Positions 1 to 7,481 of a DNA stretch of 11,252 bases are shown in pieces. The notes beneath the pieces are model-generated. The model was not told the origin of the DNA, did no database searches, and saw only the letters and a program-made list of their open reading frames with translations. Origin of the DNA: Rachicladosporium sp. CCFEE 5018 (taxonomy: Eukaryota > Ascomycota > Dothideomycetes > Cladosporiales > Cladosporiaceae); NCBI GenBank assembly GCA_002077045.2, contig KZ111143.1:785112-796363 (forward strand), in the 5' to 3' direction. The translations under genes were made by a program, and so were the position numbers. Each line of letters starts with the position of its first letter. Positions within the stretch are counted from its first letter, which is position 1.

Positions 1-2
1 CA

Positions 3-3000
3 CAGCTGAGACCGTCTGTGGACGTCGAGATCATGGACTTGACCGAGGGAATGAGTGCACTGCGGAGTCCAAGCGCAGGGCGTAGTGGTGGGACATATGC
101 AGGGAGGAAGCGCAAGAGCACAGCATTCGAGGAGGACTCTCGGCAGACTTCGTACCCTCGAGCTTACTCTACGCGCGGCGCATCGGTACAGGCACAATCT
201 CCCGTGCATGCACCTAGTCGCCCAGTAGTGCAGACGCATGCTCCCGTGGTCTCCGAAGAGCATTATACAGCCATCGATGAGATTATGGACGATCCACCCT
301 CTGAGGCGCCACCTCCTTATTCGACCTATGCTCCTCCTCCAAGAGCAACTGCTGCCCCGCGAGGCAATAGCTGTCGAGCGTCCCCGGTGCGACATCAAGC
401 TCCACCAATGGTCCTAGCAGACTCTGATGACGATGACGACCCAATTGATTTCACCAGGGACAGGCCAATCACACCGTCTGTGGCGAGATCACCTTTAGCT
501 AGGAATAGGAATGTCGCTGTAGATCAAGTGCGCGAGTCGCCTCACAGAGCACCTGCAGCAACGGGCGGACGAGACGGTGGCACACTGCAATCTGGCCCAC
601 CGATGATGGCCGAGAAGTCATCCGCCACCCTTGGCACGCAAAGTGAAGCAAAATCGGCACTCGACAATGCAGACCGCCAAAAACTGGACAGCTTCTTGAA
701 TCTCTCGGAAGAGGCTATACGACGTGTACTACAAGAGCTAGACTCGATTGCAGATGAGCTTTCGGACCAGATCGCAACGCTTATGGATGAAGAGGACGAT
801 GCAGGCGCAGATCTCAAATCTCAAGACCTCGACGAGCTCGAAAAGCGCCAGCAGGCTGTCAAAGCTCTGCAGGAGAAGCGCAATGAGCGAGATCAGCTTC
901 TCGCGGCCAAGGATGACGCCTTTGCCGGGATGAAGGCGGCTATCAAGAGTCGACAAGGTACGGAGGCAGCCAGGGCAGTGAACAATGAATGCAAATCGAA
1001 GCTTGCGAGCTTCGAAGTGGATTGCCTTGGCCTGCTCACGATCTGCCAAAAGGACATCGATCGCAGCTTACGGCGACCTGTCGATTTGCGCAAGGGTGCG
1101 CAGTCTCGACATGTCGCGGTGCCGACGACACAAGCCGCCCCAAGACTTGCAAGTAATTTGCCGAGCTCTGGATTCATCGCTCAGACACAGCCAACCTTCG
1201 CAGCCAAGCCACAAGTCGCTCCCAAGGCCTCAGCGTTCATGGATGCAGCCGCGGCTGCACCACCTGTTGACCACTCCTTTTCACCGCCCAGGAAAGCTGC
1301 ACACACAACGACAAATACTTCTACAACGGCCTCCAAGTTTGACCAGTTTCCAGGCGTGGCACAGCCTAAGGAGCTGTTCAGCTGTTGCATGGGTACTCCA
1401 CCGCCGCCATTCGCCGACGACGAAGAGGCAGAATTCGGACTTGACGACGACGATGAGATGCTCGAACTGGCTCGCGATGTAGAATTCAGGGCATCCTCGA
1501 GCAAGCATGTTCCTGCTGGACCAGCCCGTGCAGTGCTCGCAGAGACTTCAGGCAACTCGATGCCACCCCCGGCGCGCGACCATGCGCGCAAGAACAAGAT
1601 CACTCGATTTGATGACGAGCAGGATCAGCACCTTGAGGAAAAGTTATTCGGATTCCCATGGTCCGATGATGTCAAGCGCACCCAAAAGGAAATCTTCAAG
1701 CATCGTGGCTTTCGTCAAGGACAGCTGGAGGCCATCAATGCTACTCTCGGTGGCAAGGACGTTTTCGTGCTAATGCCAACAGGAGGTGGCAAGTCTCTAT
1801 GCTATCAACTACCTGCGCAGCTGCGAAGTGGGCAGACCAGAGGTCTCACGGTCGTTGTCTCGCCATTGCTCAGCTTGATGCAGGATCAGGTGCAGCATAT
1901 GCTGGACCTCAACATACAGGCTGCTGTGATAAACAGTGAGACGACCCCAGAGCAGAAGAGGGAGATCTACGACATCATGAATTCGAGAGATCCGCAAGAA
2001 CAGTTGCAGCTTCTCTATGTGACGCCAGAAATGCTCAGCAAAAGTCAGAAGATGATCGACGTCTTCGGCAGACTGTACGCTCGGGGGATGTTCGCTCGTC
2101 TGGTGGTGGACGAAGCACACTGTGTGAGCCAATGGGGACACGACTTCCGCCCGGACTACAAGGCTCTCGGTGATGTACGCCGGCAGTTTCCCGAAGTGCC
2201 GGTGATGGCACTGACTGCGACCGCGACCGAGAACGTGAAATTTGACACGATCCATAATCTCGGGATCGATGGGTGCGAGATTTATACAAGAAGCTTCAAC
2301 CGGCCGAACCTATACTACGAGGTGCGCCCGAAAGGCAAAGGCAAGGAGGATGTCGAAACCATTGCTAGTCTCATCAAGGACACTCACAAGAACCAGACTG
2401 GCATCATCTACTGCTTTTCCCGCAAGAACTGCGAAGACATGGCGGCAGCATTGCGGCAGACTGGGATCCGCGCCCATCATTACCACGCCCACCTGACACC
2501 CGAGGAAAAGGCTGATGTGCAGCGTAAGTGGCAAAAGGGGCAGTATCATGTCATCGTCGCCACGATCGCGTTCGGGATGGGTATTGATAAAGCCGAGGTC
2601 CGCTATGTGATGCACCACAGCATGCCAAAGAGTCTGGAGGGCTACTATCAAGAGACTGGTCGCGCTGGCCGTGATGGTAAGAAGTCAAAATGCTACCTCT
2701 TCTTCGGATATCAGGACTTCACCAAGTGTAAGCGCATGATCGATGAGGGTGAAGGAAGTTATGAGCAAAAGCAGCGCCAAGTCCAGATGCTGCAGAGGAT
2801 GATGTCCTACTGCGATAATAAAAGCGATTGCCGGCGAGTGCAGGTGCTTAGCTACTTCAACGAGCCCTTCCAGAAAGCGGACTGCGCAGGTCAGTGCGAC
2901 AATTGCAACTCCGAAGCCACATATGAGGATCTCGACTTGTCTATGCAGGCGCAGGCCGCTGTCAATATTGTGGCAGAGCTCAAGGAGAATGTCACCTTAC

Positions 3001-4346
3001 TGAACTGCGCGGAGCTTCTGCGTGGGAATGCGAACAAGAAGGCCAAGGAACATGATCATGACAAGGTCAATGGATTCGGCTTAGGCAAGGGTTTGAGTAA
3101 GACTGATGTCGATCGCCTGTTCGCGCTCTTGCTAGGCAAGAACGCGCTGCGAGAGTACCAAGTGAAGACGCGTGGTCAGCCGTTCCCTCATACCTACATC
3201 GGCCTTGGGCCAAATAGTCGGGACTTCATTGCTGGACGGCAAAAGCTTAGTATGCAGATCCGCTCTACGCCAACGAAGCCATCGGCCAAAGCTCCGAAGA
3301 AGTCAAAGAAGTGTACAGACGCGGAACCTGGTCCTTCGAAGACTTCGAGGAAGACTCCACAGCCTCTTTCGACGTTCGTGTCGTCTCCTGTGCAAGATGT
3401 GTCATCGCGTAAACCAAGCAGGTCCTCACGCCGATCTGTGGCCCGTGATCAGCAGTACCTTGACTTGGTCGTCCGAGATGAACGCGACGATGAGGACTAC
3501 GAGCAGGAGAGCGACGATGGCTTTGAGCCTCTTCCAAATGCTGGAGGTCGTAACCGAGATGGCTCTCGTAGAAGTCTCGGCGGCCGCATCACCTCCGACG
3601 CCACTATGGACAGCCTTCCGGACCTGCACCGCTTCATAGTAGACGAATTCGTTCGCAATGCGAAGCCCTTGTGTGAGAGAATCATGTCCAACAAAGGCTT
3701 ACACGCCGTGCCTTTCACCGATACTATCTTGCGCGAGATGGCCATCAACTTCACCGAGACCGAAGCTCAGATGCTGAGGATAAAAGGCATCAAGCCCGAG
3801 ATGGCGCAGCTGTATGGCAAGCAATTCGTCAAGATGATCAAAGACTCTCACAGCCGCTACAACGAAATGACAGCCGACGTCGAAGAAGCCCGAGTCGTTG
3901 ACCCGAACACGCAGAACGTCATTGACCTTGTCAGCGACAATGATGAAGACGAGGAAGACGACTACGGAAGCTTTAATGGCTCTGATCTTGACGATGACGG
4001 CGAAGGCGAGCCAAGCAAGTTCTTCCAGCCTTCCCAGACGACGCAAACCCACGGTGCCGGTAGTCTCGGCACGCGATTCGCGTATGGTGGAGGCGAGAGC
4101 GCAAGAGGTGGCAAGAGAGCCGCTGCTGGGAAGACAAAGAAGCGGACCTACCGAGCCAAGGGTAGCACCGGCTACGGCGGCGTTCGCAAGGCTTCTAGCG
4201 GTGGAGGAAGGCATTCCGGCGGTGGCAAAGGGGATGGGTATGGAGGCGCGAAGAGGGGAGTCGCTAGGAAGACGTCGGGCGGACGCGCTGGCCAGGCAAG
4301 ATCAGGGGGCGGAGGTGGAGGCGGTTTCAGTATGATGCCGACATGA
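3..4346 (+). CDS. SGS1: RecQ DNA helicase, Sgs1/BLM (MusN/QDE-3) type, 5' end probably outside window
   Basis: 3'-5' DNA helicase of the RecQ family, expected in the nucleus with Top3-Rmi1 to dissolve recombination intermediates and restart forks (family knowledge). Residues are counted from the first ATG at position 33, giving 1437 aa. A disordered Ser/Pro-rich N-terminus carries acidic clusters and a charged, probably coiled-coil stretch (about 210-306). The core has Walker A MPTGGGKS (581-588), DEAH (693-696) followed by the aromatic-rich loop CVSQWGHDFRPDY, and motif VI QETGRAGRDG (from 873). RecQ-Ct follows: CRRVQVLSYF and zinc cysteines 933, 951, 955 and 958. Then come an RQC winged helix (about 966-1080), a basic/acidic linker, an HRDC domain (about 1193-1270), a SUMO-interacting-like VIDLV in an acidic tail (1296-1300) and a Gly/Arg-rich end. 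No intron is needed. The frame is open to the left edge, so the start is uncertain: ATG 33 has a good context (A at -3, G at +4), but family members usually have longer N-termini. Confidence 0.95.
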   Translation, partial: QLRPSVDVEIMDLTEGMSALRSPSAGRSGGTYAGRKRKSTAFEEDSRQTSYPRAYSTRGASVQAQSPVHAPSRPVVQTHAPVVSEEHYTAIDEIMDDPPSEAPPPYSTYAPPPRATAAPRGNSCRASPVRHQAPPMVLADSDDDDDPIDFTRDRPITPSVARSPLARNRNVAVDQVRESPHRAPAATGGRDGGTLQSGPPMMAEKSSATLGTQSEAKSALDNADRQKLDSFLNLSEEAIRRVLQELDSIADELSDQIATLMDEEDDAGADLKSQDLDELEKRQQAVKALQEKRNERDQLLAAKDDAFAGMKAAIKSRQGTEAARAVNNECKSKLASFEVDCLGLLTICQKDIDRSLRRPVDLRKGAQSRHVAVPTTQAAPRLASNLPSSGFIAQTQPTFAAKPQVAPKASAFMDAAAAAPPVDHSFSPPRKAAHTTTNTSTTASKFDQFPGVAQPKELFSCCMGTPPPPFADDEEAEFGLDDDDEMLELARDVEFRASSSKHVPAGPARAVLAETSGNSMPPPARDHARKNKITRFDDEQDQHLEEKLFGFPWSDDVKRTQKEIFKHRGFRQGQLEAINATLGGKDVFVLMPTGGGKSLCYQLPAQLRSGQTRGLTVVVSPLLSLMQDQVQHMLDLNIQAAVINSETTPEQKREIYDIMNSRDPQEQLQLLYVTPEMLSKSQKMIDVFGRLYARGMFARLVVDEAHCVSQWGHDFRPDYKALGDVRRQFPEVPVMALTATATENVKFDTIHNLGIDGCEIYTRSFNRPNLYYEVRPKGKGKEDVETIASLIKDTHKNQTGIIYCFSRKNCEDMAAALRQTGIRAHHYHAHLTPEEKADVQRKWQKGQYHVIVATIAFGMGIDKAEVRYVMHHSMPKSLEGYYQETGRAGRDGKKSKCYLFFGYQDFTKCKRMIDEGEGSYEQKQRQVQMLQRMMSYCDNKSDCRRVQVLSYFNEPFQKADCAGQCDNCNSEATYEDLDLSMQAQAAVNIVAELKENVTLLNCAELLRGNANKKAKEHDHDKVNGFGLGKGLSKTDVDRLFALLLGKNALREYQVKTRGQPFPHTYIGLGPNSRDFIAGRQKLSMQIRSTPTKPSAKAPKKSKKCTDAEPGPSKTSRKTPQPLSTFVSSPVQDVSSRKPSRSSRRSVARDQQYLDLVVRDERDDEDYEQESDDGFEPLPNAGGRNRDGSRRSLGGRITSDATMDSLPDLHRFIVDEFVRNAKPLCERIMSNKGLHAVPFTDTILREMAINFTETEAQMLRIKGIKPEMAQLYGKQFVKMIKDSHSRYNEMTADVEEARVVDPNTQNVIDLVSDNDEDEEDDYGSFNGSDLDDDGEGEPSKFFQPSQTTQTHGAGSLGTRFAYGGGESARGGKRAAAGKTKKRTYRAKGSTGYGGVRKASSGGGRHSGGGKGDGYGGAKRGVARKTSGGRAGQARSGGGGGGGFSMMPT

Positions 4347-4398
4347 GGAAGCGGTACGTAGCTCTGACGAAGCCTGCACGAATCTAGATGCTACATTA

Positions 4399-6146
4399 TC
4401 AGCGATGTTGGTGAACGGCAGCTTTCTGCCAAGCCTCCGCTCGCATCGCCCATTGGCCAGGCAGAAGCGCGCTGATTTCGCGCCTCAGCGCGTCCTCCCG
4501 CAGCTCCTCCTGCAGCTTCCGTTGTACATTGTCGCTACATGAGAAGATTTGAAGGCATCAGTACCATACTACAGCTACAGATATCCACGCTGAGTCCTCC
4601 CTTAACAACCGTGTCGCATCGCTTGCACAGTGACAATCCCCATACACCTGCTTCGCATGTCGAACGCGTGACGCGTCAAGCCATAAAATCTCCATACCAA
4701 GAAGCAAAAGCCAGTAAAAGCAACAGGCGGGTATCCACTGCATTGCTGCATCCAAGTAAAAGTTGTGCCTCCATCCATTAGCCATGCCATGCCATTCCCA
4801 TGCGTCCCACGTTTGTGTCCTCCCATATTCAATGCCCCGTCCTTGCTTGGCAGTCTTGTACCCCTCGCGCCTCGCGCGATGTAGCAGTGTCATAATGTCG
4901 TAAAACCATTTCCCTCTCATACTCATCCCTTTCACGGAACTGCACTCACCGCAGTGATCCGCCAAGCTCCATCCCAAGTCCGTCAGTCTGCCCCTTTCGA
5001 GTCAAGTTCGGACTACTAGTGGGCGGCATCAAGTTCTCGAAATTTAGCCGCCTCCTCGCCTCTTTCGCAGCGCTCGGGGTTCTACCTCCAGCTACAGGTG
5101 TCCTTTGCCAGGCGCCTTGCGCAGGACTGGGTGTGACGTTGACAAAGTCCGCAAAATTGAAGTTCGTCCCTGGGGTGTTCGGGCCGAAACCAAGGAAGCC
5201 GTTGCCTGTCATGCCCGGCGTCATGTGAGATGATGGTAGTGGCGTGGACTTATGCGGAGGAGTCGACGGTGGCTGAGGTTGGATCGCTTTGACTGTTTTG
5301 CTGTTGGCCCCTGAGGGCGAGGTTGCAAGGTAGATTAGCAAGTCTGCGCCTTCCTCGCCAGTCTTGGGCGTGCGTGACCAGGAGACATTGTGGCCTTTGT
5401 TACGCCGTATGCGGCGATCTTGTGGCGGTGGTGTGCGGGGTGGGGAGGACGTTATGCGGGTACTGGTGTTGACGCCGAAGCTATGCACGGGGAGATCGGC
5501 ATCGTCCTCTTCGCTGAAGTCTGGAGAGGGTGGGGAGTTGTCGCCCACAGTCGAGGCTTCGGAGATGAAGGAGAGGGTTGAAACATTGTTAGAGGGAAAG
5601 CGGGCGTGCTTGGCGTGATTTATGGGGGATGATTCGGGAAGCGAGTGCATTTTCTTCCACTCTTGGCTTCGTGAAGCGATCCTGGTGCGGCGCCCTGTGA
5701 CACTCCCAGAAGAGTCGTATTTGACGAGGTCGGCGGGCCGCACTCGCTTTACGCTTGAGTAGCCATTGGGCAGCTCATCGGAGAACATGGGTGCTGTGAG
5801 GGGAGACGAGTCCATGCCACTACTAGAGTGCATCCGGCTTGAAGTAGTCGAGGCAGTGTCCGAAGTAGTGTCTATGCTGCTAGCTGGTCTCTTCTTCCTC
5901 ATCTTGCTGTCGACTTGTGGCTCAATGGCGTCCAAGCTCATGTTCTCCCAGCCATTCTGGATCTTGACGTTGGCTAGGGCAAGACGATCTTGCAATGCCC
6001 TGGTCATCTGAAAGAAGGTCGTTAGTTCACAGTCGCTTTATATATTACGTCCGCACCCAGTGGAACCATACCTTTGACACCTGAGCTCTTCTGAGTACTT
6101 TATTAGCAACCTCCTCAGGTCGCTCGGGCTGGAATGTAGCCGCCAT
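4399..6146 (-). CDS. Whi5/Nrm1-like GTB-motif protein, probable G1/S transcriptional repressor (3 exons proposed)
   Basis: Exons on the minus strand: 6146-6072, 6007-4950 and, proposed, 4534-4399. The ATG at 6146 sits in an excellent context (ACCATGG). Intron 1 has donor GTATGG, branch CTAAC and acceptor TTTCAG, phase 0. The spliced product would be about 422 aa; without the last splice it ends at TGA 4948-4946 with 378 aa. Near the N-terminus LQDRLALANVKIQNGW (residues 30-45) resembles the GTB motif by which Whi5 and Nrm1 bind the Swi6-containing SBF/MBF factors. The rest is low-complexity and disordered with about 17 SP/TP sites, as expected for a CDK target, basic stretches (KMRKKRP, SVKRVRP) that could be nuclear signals, and an aromatic block NFNFADFVNVTPSPAQ (about 307-322). 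The proposed last exon adds a charged helical tail, NVQRKLQEELRED and on to HQHR. Coding status is strong; the Whi5/Nrm1 assignment rests on one short motif plus the CDK-site pattern. It converges on the RecQ gene. Confidence 0.72.
4535..4949 (-). other. Proposed intron 2 of the GTB-motif gene (415 bases), overlapping the apparent stop codon
   Basis: The donor GTGAGT (4949-4944) contains the in-frame TGA that would otherwise end the protein. The acceptor is ATGTAG (AG at 4536-4535), with a branch-like TACTGATG about 25 bases upstream of it. The exon ends with CG and the next begins with C, restoring an Arg codon and a frame open for 44 further residues. The intron is long for a filamentous fungus, so an unrecognised short exon inside it cannot be excluded. 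The 139-residue reading frame within it (4977 down to 4558) does not look like a conserved protein. Confidence 0.55.
4664..4676. promoter_or_regulatory. Tandem MCB-like (MluI cell-cycle box) sites
   Basis: Two copies of the palindrome ACGCGT at 4664-4669 and 4671-4676, one base apart, reading ACGCGTGACGCGT. ACGCGT is the core site of the MBF factor in yeasts. They lie inside the proposed intron 2 of the GTB-motif gene, about 320 bases past the RecQ stop codon, not in an obvious promoter. Binding is an inference from the motif alone. Confidence 0.35.
6008..6071 (-). other. Intron 1 of the GTB-motif gene
   Basis: 64-base phase-0 intron with donor GTATGG, branch sequence AACTAACG about 20 bases before the acceptor, and acceptor TTTCAG. 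It separates a 25-codon first exon from the main exon, which itself starts with an ATG codon (position 6007). An annotation that ignores the splice would wrongly begin there and lose the residues just before the GTB motif. Confidence 0.9.
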
Positions 6147-7481
6147 GGTCGAGATAGGGTGTCGGGGAGGCAAAAGAGTGTGTATGAACGAGTGTGGGTA
6201 TTGCAATGAGTGTGAGTGATTCTTCTTCGACTGTCGTTCACGAGAGAAGAAGGTGGTTCATCTCGAATGGACCAGTCAGAGCTGGCATTGGTAGGGCAGA
6301 AGTGGAGGAGGGAGGAGCTGAACTTGGTAGAGCATAACGGCCCGCCACAGCTAGCAGCACGTGTGGCGCATTGGTATCTCGGCAAGCGCAAGAGCGATCC
6401 GATATGTGAAAGGTTGTGTGCGTATTTTCCTTCCATTCTAGTCAACATACGCTTAACGTGACCTCGCGGGACTATGGCAAAGTAGATTCTAACATATGAT
6501 TATTCCACAGCACCCATAGCTGGGGCAGATATATCCCATGTCCTGATTCGCGAACGGATGCGAGAAGATCTGCATGGATCTGGCTCCGAATACCGACCAG
6601 GCCCGACGATGGACAGATTACTTTCGCTTTGAGCGCTGTAAACGAGTTCAACACCTGTGAGAAGCCTCGCACGTGGGATTTGAATCACTTCAAGCACCTT
6701 TCCCATCATTGAAAGTCCATCTCAAAGTTCCCCTCTTGGCGCATTCGCGTCACCCAAGCCGCGGAGGCCAGTCCATGCGAGGTAGATCACTACCCAGCCT
6801 TCTGGCATGGCGCTAAAACTCCAGTACCGGTTATCCTGATTCGTATGTAGCAATGTACAAAGTACGAGCAAATTCGTAGAGGAGATGTTCGGTCGCGCAG
6901 TCGCATGATCAGCAGATCCCCAAGTCTGACGACAAGTGTATGCAAGTCATTCAATGTTGTGCGAGCGAAGTACATGTATCCTGCGAGTACGGGCACCCAC
7001 CGCCGGATCTATTCCTAGTTGATCGGGGTATCGTTGATAGCTGCTCAGGGCGCATGTGGGATGCAGAGTCGGGTCATGCAAGCTCTCAACAACTGCCCTG
7101 CTTCTCTCAAACCTTGCGGCGATATTTCAAAGTAGTTGCGACGGCAGTGCCGCGGAACCATCGTGGGGTTACTGCTGCACTTTACAGATTGCTCATTGAC
7201 TGGCGTTGTCGTTCAAGGTGTCTTCTTTGTTACAGTGTGCAGCTCGCTGGTGTTACCAAGACCGCGATAGTGAGACATCCCACCGCCGATTGATCGACCT
7301 TTCTTCGTGCTGTGCGCCATTCAATCCTGCCAAAGCTACGATACAGTTAGAAAATTGAGGCGCACGGTGGATGTTTGCAGTCTCACTAGGCATTGACTGC
7401 GTGGACGACAACGCTTCCCATACGAGCGCCGCCAAACCCGCCGTTCGCCGACCAGCCATCCTCGTAGACGACCTACCGGCA
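6147..7481. promoter_or_regulatory. Divergent intergenic region between the GTB-motif gene and the metalloproteinase gene
   Basis: About 1.3 kb that must contain both 5' UTRs and promoters. I see a CACGTG E-box (6359-6364), a palindrome TTCGCGAA (6547-6554) and purine-rich stretches near 6230-6320. No RNA gene or repeat is evident. A two-exon small gene on the plus strand (6267-6712) is conceivable and is discussed as a finding; otherwise nothing looks coding. The plus-strand frame of the metalloproteinase is open from an ATG at 7371, so part of the last 111 bases could be translated. Confidence 0.6.

Noticed and set aside
18..20. Start codon for the RecQ frame at position 18
   Set aside because: The codon is GTG, not ATG; the first ATG is at 33 and the frame is open to the window edge.
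1181..1603. 140-codon minus-strand frame inside the RecQ gene
   Set aside because: Ser/Gly/Ala-rich antisense of the Asp/Glu- and Pro-rich helicase N-terminus; a shadow frame.
4558..4977. 139-codon minus-strand frame between the two convergent genes
   Set aside because: Composition is unlike a folded protein (Trp-, Met- and His-rich) and it lies mostly within the proposed intron.
6547..6554. TTCGCGAA palindrome as an E2F/SCB-like element
   Set aside because: It does not match the fungal SCB or MCB consensus, it is a single copy, and it is 400 bases from the nearest start.
6660..6700. TTTGAATCAC region resembling a tRNA T-arm on the minus strand
   Set aside because: The stem does not pair and no acceptor or anticodon arm can be built around it.
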